64,000 bases of DNA from Rostratula benghalensis (GCA_013399305.1 VXAI01000035.1:2960166-3024165), one strand, 5' to 3'. Positions 22,906 through 38,400 are shown, numbered from the stretch's first letter. Program-made: numbers and translations. Notes: a model not told the origin generated them from the letters alone.

Positions 22906-23139
22906 CATAGAATCATTCAGGTTGGAAGAGACCCTTGGGATCATGGAGTCCAACCATCTGCCCTACAAAGTTCTCACTTACACCACATCTCCCTCCACCA
23001 CACCTAAACGACTTTTACACACATTCAGGGATGGGGACTCAGCCACCTCCCTGGGCAGTCTATTCCAGTGTCTGACCACTCTTTCTGGGAAAAATTCTTT
23101 CCTAATGTTCAGCCTAAACCTACCCTGTTGCAGCTTGAA
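22906..23139 (-). mobile_element. CR1 LINE fragment, 3' end
   Basis: It begins with the hallmark catagaatca and ggttggaagagacc (reverse complement of a CR1 3' terminus) and continues through the ccctgggcag, ttccagtgtctga and aattctttcctaatgt segments shared by CR1 copies. It is truncated at the CR1 5' side, as usual for this family, and lies in or just beyond the PODN 3' UTR. Confidence 0.88.
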
Positions 23140-23250
23140 TGTTTCAATCATACTTGTACATTGGAATTATTTCCATAAGACAAAGACTCTTTGATTTAAT
23201 TAAACTACAGTTGTTACCTCCCACATGATGTGCTTGTGTTAGTTCACATT

Positions 23251-23419
23251 TTATCTCAGTTCTTCATCTTCTTCCTCATCTTCCATTTCCTCTTCTGAGT
23301 CATCCTTATTCTTTGAATTGTTGCTGAATTCAAGGTTCCCTTCAATATCCAGTACCTGTAAGTGCTTTAGGCTTTGGAAGGTACTTTCCTTCAGTGCTCC
23401 AACTGCAATCTTATTAAAC
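23251..23419 (-). CDS. PODN: PODN last coding exon: final LRR and acidic tail
   Basis: The acceptor gtttaaag completes Arg. The exon reads [20 protein letters not shown] followed by [18 protein letters not shown], then an acidic tail of Glu and Asp ending EELR and TAA at 23251-23253. Human podocan also ends in a poly-Glu tail; here it is mixed Glu/Asp with a Met. Confidence 0.93.
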
Positions 23420-26400
23420 CTTTAAACAAACAAAAAGGCCTTCCTGTTAAAATAAACCCATTCTTATATCCAACACAGAGACGAGGAGAGTAGGAGGAAA
23501 GCGTTCTGTAGAGTTACTCTGATTTTTTACTGACTGACAAGAACCCTGCAGCAGTACTGGCTCCTCTGGATGGAGAAAGGAAGGGAAAGCAGGTACTGAT
23601 TAGCAAGGAAGCAAACACTGAACAAAGTTTGCTCACGGCATTCTGTAGCATCACAAAGGACCTTGCAGAAAAATACTGGGAAACATTAAGTATCTCCCAC
23701 TGATTGCTGACCGAGCTTTCAAAAAACTTCTACCTTCCCCCATCCCAGCCCCTCTTCCCCTGTCTATAACTGTATTCTGCAAGGCAAAATATCATAATAC
23801 TGGAATTCCTCCCCCACAAATTCTTGGTATTCTGCTTTCTCCTTCCCAGAGAGGAAAATCATCTGCTCCATATCCCACATTTCAAAGTGTAACTTGCTTT
23901 TTCATGAGATTCTGTGTAATCCTTTGATAGTTTAATTCTTCTCCCACATAACTCAAAATGCTGATACAAAGAACCACTTTTGAAACAAAGAAACCTGTAA
24001 TATTTTTTCATCTCTAATTTGGGTTTCCAAGAATACAAATAAACTAATCTGCAATTTAAGAACCTCTTGCAGATCCTGCTTGGTCTGTTACTCACAAATA
24101 TGCTTAAAATCATATTTTGTCTAATATTCCAGATGTATATTATTGTTTCACAGCACTGCAATGATTAATAGCCTCCCATTAAGAAAAACAACTTAGCTTG
24201 GGTGGAGTTACCTCCTAAATATGTTAGCAAAACAGTTTTGCAAATTCCTTTTTTCTCTTTATATAGAAATATAGAATGTGGTATGTGGTTTCTGGTTTGC
24301 ATCCAAGCGTTCACTAAGATCTCATAAATGTGAGCAGCTGAAGAGACAGACTGCTCTAATTTACACCAGACTTTGCAATTTTATTTGCTTGCTACAGAAC
24401 CATTCATCCATAAAGGTATGGTTCAGAACTACAGAACACTTTGGTTGCATACAGACAAAATAAGGCCATATTTAGTCTTGTGCAGCAGGCAGCCTAGGCT
24501 TTTGGCATCAGCTTAATCACATATTCTGTAGGGTTTCATAAATTACTTCTAAGCAATATTTTCAATAATGTTCCATCAGATTAAAATTGAATATATTACT
24601 GCATCAGATTCTGGCTTCACTCCTTGTGGTATAACTCTGCTTAGATTTGTTACATTACTATGACTTTACATTATATATAAAAATGGTCAGTATCTGCCAC
24701 CTATAAAAACAAGGTCCTCATCCAATGGAGAGCAGGAAAAAAAAAAACCAAACAAAAAAGCTTTCTAAACTTAGTTACATAATTGTCACAGCTGTAATTT
24801 GTCATCTGTTTCTGACAAAACTATCAAGGGAATGTGCACAACTTCAAGCAGTCACACACACCTCACTAGAGGGGTATTTGGGCACAATCCAGGGCTAACA
24901 GACACAGGCAAAGCTGTAGTCCTACAGCGGAGCTGCAAACTTCTAGTTCTCAGCTGAATATCAGAATATGACATAATATTAAGCGTTGATTTCCCAGAAT
25001 TTCTAACATGCCTAAGCCATTCTAATAAGCACAGAAAGGACAAACTCGCCAAAGAGAATGAACTTACTATGTGTATCCATGCCTTTTCTGAGCAGATGAA
25101 TGTAGTTTCATCACGCATTACAAAAAAACAAAGTTGCTTATTTAGGAAGACTGGACTTTCAATACATTTAGAAAAGTAAGCAATTATAAAGGGGATTAAG
25201 AAAAAGTTTTGTGTGTTGAAGTGGAAACTTGGTCTTACCTGAGGTAAATGCCCTTTATTTTGGGTGTGGATTCAAAAGCATTCTCTGAAATTGTTGTGAT
25301 TTTGTTGTTCTGAAGATACAGATATTCTAGAGATTCTGGCAGGCCTAAGGGGACAGAAGTCAGCTGGTTCCCAGCCATGTCAAGTGACTGCAAGGAATAG
25401 ACAACAAGGGGTCAAACAAATTGTATTTAAATATTAGCAGCAGTCCAAAAAGACATTTGACAACAAATAAGCTTCCAAAGGGTGGCTGTACACACCCCCT
25501 TCCCTCCCTTTGGAAGTTTACCTGTTGTTTTATATATAGATATATGTAAAAATACACACACTATAAAAATACATATGTACGTACTTATAAAAAAACTTAG
25601 TAGTAACAGTGCAGAAGTGAGATGTTTAGGCAAAGCTTATGCAGGATTTGAAATGTATTTGAAAATCATCTGGAAATGGGTTTTGGTTTTTATATGGTAC
25701 TTCGGTGAGTCTGCTTCAGAACCTCTCCCTTCCGGTGAGGCCAGGAAAACGACAACCACTCTGTGTATGGTGGAAACTGTAAATTGTCACCCACGCAGAC
25801 AGGCTCAGTTTGAGTTCATGGTGGAAAACTGGAGTGATATTTAGTGTAGTATGAATTAATTTAATCTACCTCTAAGTGTGGCCATGAGAATTCTGCTCTC
25901 TTATGCTGCCATTTAGCATCATTTCACATGGGACGTCATGCTGTTTCATTTGGAATCCCAACATTTAGGAGTCCCCAGGCTTTAGCCTGTGCCTGCTTAA
26001 GGTGAATTAAAAGCAGACTGGGTTTCAGACACGAATTCCCTGGAAGCTGCTACTGCAAACACCTCACTGGCTAAGGTTACATTATTTAGAGTTACGTCTA
26101 AAAACACCTTCAAATATTCTAACGTGGACCAAGGTATGAAGGTGTCAGGACTAAAGGACACAATAATTTCTCAGATTAATTTTAAGCAAGGAAATAGATC
26201 AAAATAAGTGTTTTGTTACTCTGTGTTGTAAGATTTCCATAGCCCCAAGCTGACACGCTAGTTACACATTTTTCAGAGCTACACTTCTGCAAATGGTTGT
26301 CATGTTTTCAGTGGTTTTATTCCCCACATAATCCCAGTCTGGCAAACAATTATGTAAATGTCTAGCTTTGCAGTTGCAGATAGTCTTCAGTGATTTCCAT

Positions 26401-29400
26401 GGAAACAGTGTGGACTGAAGCATAAGCTCAGTACATGCATGATCAGTGTCTTATGTGGTGGTTATTTGTCAAATCCACTCCAGGGAACCAAGTTGAAAAC
26501 CCATTGCACAGTTAAGCCTTTAACAATATAAAAAGGTTCAGATATGCTGATAAATAAATATAAATAGTAATAATATAGAAAAATAGAAATAAATAACAAA
26601 TAGTAACATTACTCCAGAAAAAAAGGCAGCAGCCAGAAACACACCGTTAGTCTAACAGAATTTTAAGTATGTGTTTAATATGAACAGGGTTTACTGAGGG
26701 GTAGGTACAACTGTAGGGCCAATGTTTGATTCAGCAAGGTGTTACTCTGGCCTGACACTGACTACACGGGAGTGGCAGTACAATGAAAGTGTTGTGAAGT
26801 AGCTATGAACCAAGCCTTTTGAGAAGGAAAACTTGTCACTCCCACCAACAATTAATGAGTCTCATGACCCATGTTTGTTCAAAAAACAACCAACCGAGGT
26901 GACAGGGTCTACATTTCACTAAACTACTACACTGAAACAATTCCAGCATCTGTAATTCCCAACAGCATCTTCCTTCCACACTCCTTTCCATCTTGGGTAT
27001 ACTTGCACACACGTGTGTACGATAGCACACACACACACACACACATATCGCTGAGGCACCAAACAGATGCAAAATGTAATAATAAAGCCAGGGACCAAAA
27101 CTGCAGCTGGTGCAAACCAACAGCTCTACAGATACTCTTGCTGCATTGCTGATTTATATTAACTGAAAAACAATGTAATGTTTATTCCTAGAACCACCAG
27201 AAAAAGAAGTGCTCACATCGATAAGCATTTGGATGGTCTGAAAACACGCTGGGGGCCAGTGTGACATACGGTCCATGCCCTTCACCCTGCTCTGCTCCGA
27301 GGTGTACAAACTTTGCCTGTACATTGACCAAACCAGAGGCACCATAGGTGGTTGCCATATGACACAGGTAATACCTTCTACTGCAGGAAACAGGCTGTTG
27401 TCCAAAAGGAAATGCAGACAAGTCCTTCAGCCAGTGTAACAATTTTGAAAGGCCATTTTGCCCAGCACAAATGTGACTGTTCCTGCTTGCCTTATGGTTT
27501 GTGTTTAACTTTCTCCAACAATTAAGCAAATGAGAAGACTGCTGATTGAATCCAGACCTCCTAGCTGCTTCCAGGTGCCTTAGCCAGCTGAGCTGCTAAA
27601 TCCTACAGCTTGGCCTGTCTGACTGTAAGCTGATGTGGGAGCTTTGAGAATTAAGAGTGGTTTTGTTTATGCATTCCTTCCTCCTGCTGTCTCTCTTCAG
27701 AGCTGATTTTAAATCTCTTGGGAAACAAGCTATTTGAAAAGCATAATTTCAGTTTTAACAACAACATTCACTAATGTTTATCTGAAAATACAAGACAATG
27801 TTAGGGTTCAGAAACAAAGATGTCTTTACATTTCCTAGAATCAGCAGTACATGGTGGACCACAACCCTGGTCCTTAGTGGAAGGCACTCACCTCTGGCAC
27901 CACAGCACATCATTTCTACTCTAGAAACAGAAAGTGTACCACTTACAATGCAAGCCCAACATGCCAAGCCCATCTAGCATTGGCACTACAGAAATTGGCT
28001 TGGGCAGAGAGATGAGGACATCAGCATTACCAAAACAATCAGAGAAAGTGATGTTACTACCTGGAGACTGCTGAGTTCTCTCCACGCTCTCGAATAAATG
28101 GAATTTATTTTCAGTTTGTTGTTGCTCAAATACAGTTCCCGCAGCTTTGTCATCCCAGACAAGGTCCCTTTTGGGATGCTGCTTATCTCATTCTCCTTCA
28201 GCTTCAGAATCTGCAAGTTCTTTGGAAACCCAAAGGGCACTGTGTGGAGATTGTTTCCAGAAAGATCCAAGGACTTCAGTTGCCTCAGTTTACGGAAAGC
28301 TTCCCGATGGATCTGTGGACTTTTGAGCTTGTTGTAGCTCAGGTTCAGCTCTTCAAGGAAGTAAGTGGTAGCAAAGTCATTCCTATTAATCTCAGAGATC
28401 TGGTTATGGAGGATCATAAGTGTTTTCACTCGCCGGGGCAGCCCACTGGGAATCCTTTCCAGCATGTTGTTGTACAGGTGGACAGTGTGCAGCTTCTTTA
28501 AGCCCTGGAAGGCTAAGGGGTGAATACCTCGGGCTTTTAGTTTGTTATTGTGGAGCAGAAGGTACTCCAGATTCTTAACTTGGGTCAAGACATCTCTGCC
28601 AATCACCTTAATTGCATTCTTCTCCAGGTGGAGGAGGACGATGTTCCGAGGTAAACCACTTGGGATTTGTGAGAGGTTATTGCTGGACAAATCCAGATAT
28701 TCAAGACTAGACAATTTCCTTGGGAAAGAAAACACTCTCCATTTAGATTCTGCAAGGTGAAACGATAACCAACTTCCCCTAGGATTTTACAATCTTTGCT
28801 TTAGAGTCTTTCTCCCTCGTACAGGTCCCATTGCTTCCCTTTCTTGCCTCATGATGTGGACTGATGTGGACAGCAAAAGAAGGGGCTCTCATATTGCCAT
28901 CAGGGATTAGGAGTGGGTGCTGCCATTGCTCCCCAGACACACTAGCAAGAGAACCCACCAGAGTGCACAGACATCCAAACTGCCACCAGGCTGGAACCCG
29001 AGATCAGTCCTGCAGACTAATGTTCTCCCATTTGACACCCCAGGTAACAACACATGAGCAATTTCAGTGAACCAATAGCACAAGAAAGATGTCATGGGAG
29101 CACTGCTAGAACACAGAATTTAGCTGTTTCACAGAAACATAACCCAAGTGTGAGTGACTTCTGTCTCTCTAAAAGCGTATATTGAAACTGCAAAGATTGC
29201 CTGCTTTTTAGATGATGAAATGTTACTCTTAAGAAAAGCAGAAATGCTAATTCAGTGTCTTAGGCTAAGGCAGTGAACTTCTCCTGACCCTCCAGCATTA
29301 TGGAAGTGAGTCAGGGCTAGAGCTGCTTTGTGTAAGCTACTGAATCTGGATTCCAAGGACTCAAGTTGAAGCTAAAATAAATCCTCAGACCAGCCACTTA

Positions 29401-32400
29401 TACCAACTGGATGTGGATCAATGGTATTATATGCCAGGACTGAGGAGCCTTCTATTCCCTGGTATTTCAAGTCAGTTTTTCAGTTCAAATGAGACTCTTA
29501 ATCCGCATGGCACTCCATTACCCACTGCAGATGACTAGAAAGCTTTCAGGAAATGCAGGAACTAATGCATTACAGACATTACTGACTGGTTACTACACTG
29601 CTATTTGCAGCTACCCAAGTGTGCTCTGAATGAGCAAGTGTACTCTGGGTAAAGCACTTCATTACTGCACGTTGGAATATTTCCCCAGATTGGGTACATC
29701 TCAGTAGCACTACAATGTGCTCTACAATGAGAACAAGGAGTGATATCCACTCGCTATGCTGACTCTGACTGGTGCCTTAGCTATAGCCACTGTATTCTGT
29801 TCATCAAAATTTTAACAGAAATGGTATGTCCAGAATGAGATGGACACAACACAGCTATGGGAAATTACTAAGGGAGGTTTCTGGGAGTGGGATGCAGAAA
29901 GGGAAAGCACAGTTCAATATATTTTCAGGTCTGGAGATCAGAGAAGTTTACAGAATTAAGGGATAGGCAGGACAGATTATGTGATCTGGATTTTCAGGTA
30001 GAACAAGGGCAGCACTGGCTGCAAGCAAAGACACAAATGTTAACTTTTTGAAGTGCTTAGTCCCAGGCTAAATTTAGGACAGCCAAAGGCTATTTCTGTT
30101 GCACCAGTTTGTAGCAAAGCTTTTGCAGCCATCTGGCTATTGAGCAGCTCCATTGCATTTCCTCCTACTCCAGCAATCCATCTGCACTGGGGTACAGCAG
30201 TGCTGGATGAATTCAGAACTGTAGGTCTGTGGCTGCTTTCAAGTCACCTTCACAGAAACACAGAAGTAGCTTTAGCAAAGATGTAGGTCTGGCCTTCCAG
30301 TGAACCGCCCTTGAAACTGCAAAGTCCCAAACTGCCTCACTTTTGACTGGTTTGGAAGAAGAGAGACCAGCCTCCAACATCGTTCTAGGTGGCTTTTTCC
30401 CAGAAGGATCTTAGTACCTGGTGTGTTTGGGTCTGTAGCAATCAGGGAACGGCACAGCAGCATTAGTTATTTTGTAAATATATATATATATGTATATATA
30501 TATATAGAGAGAGAGATAAAAATCCATGTTCTGCAATGTGAATTCAAACCACTCACCTGGACCTTTGCTTTTCAATGGCAGCATCTGAACCTAAGTCTTT
30601 TCCTATAGACTTAGCAGAGAAAGGTGTGAGTTGTGCAGCTTTTAATAAATACAGTTTTTAAGATGCACTTATTTTAGCAGATAAACTACTGTACCATAAG
30701 AGATAGACAGACACAAACAGAGGTGCCAACTGCAGATCTCAGTCTCACCAGAAAGTTTCGTTGTCCATTCCTTCATTAGTCAGGTAATTATTCTGTAAAT
30801 ACAGCTCCCGCAGACCTGTAAGTTCACTGAAGGCTCCTTTGGGAATCTTCTCCAGCTTGTTGTTCTAGAGAGACCAGAACCACAAAGCACATTATTTGGC
30901 ATGAAACCACACTCTCAACTGCTCAACTAACACCAGGCAATTAAACTTCAAAAGGGCTAGGCTTAAGTTACTTCAAAGGGCATTATAATTCTGCTTAAAA
31001 AATAAATATGAATACTAGACTGAAATCTTACAACCTATTTTTATTGGTTCCCCGTGGAAACTTTGGGCTAAAGAGTTAGAATTTGCCCCTGCACTGGACA
31101 GTTTTATTTTGTATTGTTAGTCCTTCCACTTATGTGCAAATATATAATGTAATCTAGGAACTACCTCTGGAGCGTGCTCAAAATTTCTCAATTTTTTAAG
31201 ACAGATTTCACCATAACGAAAAATTAGGTTGGGAGCTGGGAATAAGCCATTCTTCCAGCACTAATGGCATTCCAAAAGTTGCAGTTCCTCCAATGCAGAT
31301 TCCAAAATATCTACCCCTATTGCCTTAGCACAGCTTTGAAGTAAAATATAAAACTAAATTCCACTTAGAAATTCCATACAGGAACTGTAGGAATTATATA
31401 AAACACTAGGAATTATAAAAGTATATATGAAACACTGTCACTGAATTTCTTAAAGTTCCCATACTCCATGTATACACAACAATGTGATGGACAAGACTGG
31501 ACTGGATTTACTTGCTAACTAACATAAAGTGATTAAAGATGTCTCTGAATGTCTCAGTAAATAGTGAATGACAAAAAAAAAAAAATCTGTCACATCTAAA
31601 GTACACTTTTGGACACTGTTGGTCCACCATTGGTTGTCTCTCATTTCTCATTGTCCTGGGTATTTTTCCCCCAAAATACCAAGGTAAATGTTACTCCTGA
31701 CAGTCAGTGCACTTGAAAACAAAATGCTCATTTCTCTCTTCAGCTCTTTCGCCCTTACCACAGCTGGTGGCAGCAGCAAAGCTTACCAGTTCAAAGTGGA
31801 ACCCTCAAAGTCTGAGACCCCTTTGGGAGATAACGATTACCTCTAAATGGCAGGAAAACGCAGGGGTATAGGAACTCCACACTTTGCAGAGAAATCCCAG
31901 CAATTTGAAGGATCAGACTATTTGCCTGTACTTCTCATCGAGCTGGAGAAGTCTGTTTTCTTACAGGACTTTAATGGGAATTAGTGGTGAAACCTTCAAG
32001 GGAAAAGAAAGCCGGGAGGCAACACAGAACTGCCTTAGTCCAGGGGCTGATAACAGCCTCCAGTTTACACCCGTCCAAGGAGCTGTCAACACTGGGAACA
32101 AGTGGAATCAGAATTCCCCACCGCTGCAGCTCTCCCATCGTTAACAAGGCTGAGATCTCTAGCACAGACATGATGAAGTGTTTTTATCGAAATCAGATGA
32201 CACTGAATTAAAAATGCTGGAGACTGGTTAATACCACAACTTCTGCGATTGTACTGCTGCTGGAGAAGCTGTCGCAGTAAAGAATCACGGATCCAGACTC
32301 GCTCTGCGCGGTCTGAACTGCCAGCTCAGTAGCAAACAAGAATCACTGATGCTAGGAAACAGCAGTCTATGGGAAATGAGTTAGTGAGGAAAGCCAGCAC

Positions 32401-35400
32401 AGAGTGGGTAAGCAGCTGTGGGGACAAACAGCATCATCAGTGGCAAACGTAACTGGAAGGACAGGCACTGGATGGCCATGGAGAACGATCCACCTTCTTG
32501 TACTAACATGTGTTAATATCATTACATGCAGGGAAAAGACCAACAGTGGTACCACAGAGGCATTTGCAACACATTCCCCTGAAAACACAGAATAGCATTT
32601 TTTTGTCCCCTGTGAACATTTTGGTGTTTTGCAAAAACACACTATTACTTCTGAAGAAAAAAGTAAAGAGTTGGGAGCCAGCTACCGTTGAGGATACATC
32701 CGTCGAGCCTTACAAAAGGGCCTGGGAATGTTTCCAAGAGCACTGGAATGGCCTGGCTCTCTGGTTTGAATCCCATACGAACACGGTACTTTGCCACAAT
32801 CGTAAAGGAATACAAAACCTTGTTGTCATTACCTTTAAGTGCAATTTATATAGTGCCGGCGGCAGATTCTTTGGAACATACTTCAAGAAATTACTGGACA
32901 TGATGAGTATCTCCACATTATCAGAGCCATTGAACATATTATCAGGTAACCCAGCATCTGAAAGTTTGTTGTTATGAAGATACACAGATCTGTTGGAAGG
33001 AGAAAAAAGATGAGGTTGAACAGACAGTGGGATCTGGGGATTTTTGTTTACAAAGAGATAGCTTTTTTTAAACTGTCTTTCAATCTTTCCTTCTTCCCTT
33101 GAGATAATTAGATTTATTTTTAAAATGTGCCCTTTAATTTAGCAAGGGATACAGATGCTAAACCAAATGGTTGGTCCAAATACTCTCTGAAATTTGGGTC
33201 TATTCAAAATCCAAGCCTGCACGTGAACACAGATTTCACAAACAGCTTTATCTTCTTAACAAGAGACTGAACGCAAGTCTGGAACCACGCAGTGCTTTGA
33301 AACACAGAATGTCTGTGTGGTGGCTTCACTCATAGGGTGACACCTGATGAATATCTGATTAATAGATAAGCCCCTAATTATAATTTCTTTTTGGAATCAA
33401 ATCTGGGCTTCTCAGGCTTGCAAAATCAACCTATAGATCTCTTAAGAAAGGGCCATCTCTCCCCCCTCCGTTCTTTCTGATCTCATAAAGGCTGGAAACA
33501 CCCCAGGAAACAGTTTCTCTCCTACTCCTACAACTCAGAAAGGCAGAGTACTGACAGAAAGACAGTGCAGATTTACTCAACCTGGAAGAATATTTTTTTT
33601 AATGAACCTTAGGGATCGAGAGAAAGAGTATCTTATTTTCCCTTTGCCATTCTTACTTTTAACATTTAATATTCACAGAAGACTTTCTGCAGTCAGACTT
33701 TTAAAAATGGATTAATTCTTTCTTACACAGGTTTTAGTTCTGTATAAAACAATTGAACCCTATGACGTTACTCCTGCTTTTCATTGGCTCAACTGCTAAA
33801 TGAAACAATTTGACTTCTTTTTACACAAGAAATCATGGGATTTTACTTTTTTTTTCGATTACCCTTCCTTCCCTGTGGGTACCTCAAGATGCAGCGGGCA
33901 GCTAGAATTGTAGACATGTTAAAACTACAAAAGATCACAGTGACACAGTATGCTTTTTTAACTTGTTCTGTGATTCTCTACCAGTTGCAGAAAACTTGGC
34001 AACATCTTCCTGGAAGGAAGGAAAGGCTCAGTATGGAAACACAATCATGTGATCACACACTCCAGGGAGTTCAGAGCCACTCTGAAAATATTGCTCACCC
34101 TGCATGGTCAGCTGGACTTTTAACTCACAAATATTTGTCTTTCTGAAAACCTTGTTTTCCAAATAATCAGTCTGAGACCATGAACTCTGCTGGGGGCAAA
34201 TAAAGCAATTGAAACAACTGTGGTAGGATTTTATATCAGCAAAATAATCAGAAATCAGTGAGTTGCTACTCTGATTAAAATTAGTGTTGGTACAGTAGAG
34301 TGTGAAAATAACTTCAGAAGAGTGGAAGAATTTTAATAGGAAAATAAAACAACACAGTTTCTGCCACTCAGATTAAGGAAGAACAGATGTGTAAATCTAG
34401 CCACTTTCAGGATGAGATAGTTCCAGAAATCAGTGACTGACTCAGCCTTTTCAGCTACCAAGAGCCTACAAAACTAAAGGCCTGGTAAGTACAGAGTAGC
34501 TTCAGCTCTCAAGGAATTCAGTGGAAACTGAGAGTTCTTCAGTTCCTCACAAAACCGGGCTCTAGGAGCTCTACTGGGTCAGCTATTATTAACTGCTTCC
34601 AAACTTGGATGCATGAATTGCTACAAAACAGAGTTGGAGATGTCTCTGCAGGATTCAGATGCTGCAGTGTCCATCTAGATTACTCCAAGTGCCTTTGGAA
34701 AAGACCCTATCCCACAGGAGGTGTTCTATGTGCATCTGAATTTGCAATGGACCAATGTGCTGCACTAAATCCAGTGGAGCTGGAAGAAAATCACCACCTG
34801 AAACTAGCAGAGAGACCTTTAAAACCCCATCTGAGGGTATGAACCACTTCTGAAGGTGCTAAAGTGCTTAGCTTTAATATAGTTGAAACCGCACCAAGCA
34901 CTGTACTCTCAATCTTCCTCTGGGTTTTTTATGGACTAAAATAAAAATAGGGATGTCTAAACAGTTAATCCCTGTTTTGAGAAACCAAGGCTCTTCCTTT
35001 CAACTCATAACTGATCTACCTATAAAACAGAGACAATTTAATTTTTATACATGCAAAAGCACCTGGCAGCTAGTAAAAGCCCTCTGAATGTGTTTGTCTG
35101 AGAGATTGTTTGATCTTTCATGCTGAGAATAACAAATAGCCCTGCTTCTTTCCAAAAAACATAAGTAGGCAATAACATGGTTTAGTCAGATAGTTTCTTA
35201 TCTCTCACCAGCTGCCTCCGAGCAGTGGCAGAACACTATTATTGTTTTACTTCCCCATCCCTTACCTCAAGTTTGGTTTCTGTCCAAATGTGAGCCCATA
35301 TATCTTAGTGAGATAATTGGCTGCAAAATCTGCACTGATCAAAGTATTTGGTAAGAATTTCGGAGCCACTGTTAGCTGTAAAAGAAATATACAGAGGAAT

Positions 35401-38400
35401 TCCAATTAAATGCAACTAATATTTTAACCAAGTATTAGACCAGCAACAAAACACTTGCAAAGTTATTTTCTCTAAACAGGCAAAAATAAATGAAACTGAA
35501 CGCAGATTACAAGAAGGAAAACAAATTGTCCTCACTCATTAATCTCTCCAGGAAGGAGTCAGACTTGTGCTCCAAGATATGTGAATGTTTGTTTTGATTG
35601 GAAGAGTCCTGTCTCTTTTTGATGGAAGAAATCAAGAAATTGTTATTCAGAGAGCAAACATGTTGCTTATTATTGTTCCTAATTCCTCAGTCTGCTGTGC
35701 CAAAAAAATCTGACCCACCTCAAAGAAATTATACAGAAAGTAGACTGGGGAGGGGAGTGGAAGTGTCACTTCAGAGCCCTGTTCCAATATTGCATCCATT
35801 TACCATGAACTTTTCAGCGGAGGATTCAGGTTCCCCAAGGACAGGTATGCTTCAGAGCCAAATGATGGAATATCACATAGGACTTCAAAGCAAAGACCAA
35901 TGATACACTGTTCATTGAACAAGTGATGATCAGAAACAAAATACAGGAAAGTCCTGTCTCCAAAACTTTATAGTTGATGAGAGGTATAGGACTTCTTGTG
36001 CTTGCTCTCAGCCTATTGCTGTTTTTGTCAATGATTTGAAAAACTAACACTAGGAATGGCTGCATCTGAACAAAATCTGGTGGAGTGAAAACTAATGATT
36101 GAAAAACTCTGTTTTACATAGTGTCCAGTTAATACAATAGCAAGGTTCACTAGGCAGCTGCTCATAGCCAAGTCATTCACCTAGAAATCAAGAATACAGG
36201 TCACAGTACAGGGTGGAGGGTGGCTTTCTGGAAGGCATAAACCCTGAAGATTTATGCATCAAGACTAAGCCCTTGGGAAACAAATTCTTAACATGGTGCT
36301 GCAGTAGATATGATCCTCAAGTACGTAAGCAGAAGATTACTGGATTGCAGTAGGCAGGTGCAATGACCGTGGTTACAGATGTTAACTACAGTACTAATGA
36401 AACAGCTCTTTCAATACTCCAGGGACACTCTGAAAGGCTCTGGAGAGAATATCTTTTCTAAGGAGATTTGCAATTTACTGGACGTACAATACAGCCCTAT
36501 TATTTAGAAGATGAAAGTACACTATTTACTGGTTTTCATTTTCACCTGCACCAAAACCTCCATCCTTAAGCTGTCTTAAATGCTTAATGGTCACAAACAG
36601 AAGAAAGACCTTCCCCACAGAAGACACTGCTGCTGGTATTCCCAGATAGCGTATAAGCAGTGGAAAGGGCCAGTTAACATACTACTACAGTTGCCACAGT
36701 ACTGCTCTGGGGTTTACTGGTAATCTCTCACCTCCTGACCTGGGAAGTAAGATTCCAGGGAAGTGGATAAAGTCTCTGCCCAGGAAGGTCTGCCAGTGCC
36801 TCAGAAAGAAGGAAGTCTCTACTGTAACATACTATTGAGAATTCAGACACAGGAAAGAGACTTAATCACTTTCATACATGGTGGCACATTAAAGCTTTTC
36901 TCCTGAAACACAGTCTATTAGGTCATAACTTTTATCCAAAACAAAGGGCATGGCTCAGATATGTGGAATAAAAACCATCAGAACCACAAAAAAGAGACAA
37001 AGAAGTTTCATCCAAAAAGAGTTTTCACTTGCTCAGGACTTTGCCTTGGCATTTCAGCACTCAGTCATGAGACTGATTTGTCTCCACTGGTTGCCTGCTT
37101 GAAGGATTAACACTGGATTGCGCTAACTGTGAGCAAAAATAAAGTTGCCTGAGTATCTTTGTCTAGTACCTTGCCTTAGTAAGTAGCCATCTGTGCCAGC
37201 TGCAGTTTTCTTGCAGCTTTACTGCTGGATCTTTCTTTCCATATGGCAGATAGTGTTTCTCCACTAATAAGTTAACCAATGAACTCAGGATTATATAAAA
37301 GTTGCTACCAGGTTTGGAACAAGTTGTCTTGCTTACAACAAGCTTTCATGTAAACAGAAGCACTGAACCCAGGTGAATCCCATATCACTTTGGGGATACT
37401 GGGAAATGTTAAGACCTAACACCAAAATCACCAGTTTATGGTAAATAACAATGACAGCTCAGGAACTGGTCTACAGTTGGGCAGAAGACATTTCTCTTAT
37501 TAACAAGGCTTACTGTGGATACTGTGATAGGATCATAGAATGGTTAGAACTGGAAGGGATCTTAAAGATCATCAAGTTCCATTGGAACATCCATCCATTC
37601 CAGGGACATCTCCCACCAGACCAGGTTGCTCAAAGCCCCATGCAGTCTAGCCTTGAACACCTCCAGGGATGGGGCAGCCACAGATTCTCTGGCCAAGCTG
37701 TTCCAGTGCCTCATCACCCTTACAAGAAAGAATTTCTTCCTAAGATCTAATTGAAATCTCCCCTCTTTCAGTTTAAAACCATTCTTCCTTATCCTACCAG
37801 GTAGGTACAAATTATGAGAGTGGGGTGGAAAATTAAAAAGAAAACTACAGCATTAGTTGTTTACTTGAAGTACTTGCTACTCAGAAGCCACAAAAGGCTT
37901 TTAGCCTATTATGATATTTCTTTTTTTCCAACCAACTGTGTGAGTTTAATGAAAGATGATTTAGCTCCATGTGATGGGATCACAACTGAAGATAAAGCAG
38001 CATTAAGATAATCCATAAAACAAGAAGCAAACTACCAGCAAATCCCTGCTCTCCTCCAGCCGCCACAGTTACTTGATCTGCAGTATTTCCTGCTGGAGAA
38101 TGGATGCAGTTTGAAGCCAATCTGGTTTGTCCTGGCTTGTGATTTATAAAGAAATGTGTTATTTCTGTGGGTCCACAACTTCTCACTATAACTAGTTCTG
38201 ACATTCGCTGATGTTTGCATTTTCTTTTGGGATCTTTTTCTCTCTGCAGTAAAGCCAGTAAAACCAAACACTTTGTTTTGTCACACAGGGAAAGTTGGAG
38301 TGCAAAGTTCTGGAATATTAGTCACAGTCTGGCTTGTTCCATTTTATGGAGTTATTAACTGCCAAGATTGTCATAGGGAAATGGTGCTTGAAAGGGAGAA

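Larger units (their letters stand above)
22826..23250 (-). other. PODN: Probable PODN 3' UTR
   Basis: Sequence after the PODN stop on the - strand. Candidate poly(A) signals on that strand are ATTAAA at 23195-23200, only about 50 bases after the stop, and AATAAA at 22826-22831. If the distal one is used, a CR1 fragment (22906-23139) is part of the UTR. Confidence 0.4.

Noticed and set aside
27986..28060. Extension of the large LRR frame beyond exon 7
   Set aside because: LRR similarity stops exactly at the donor gtagta at 28060. The extra residues are intron read-through.
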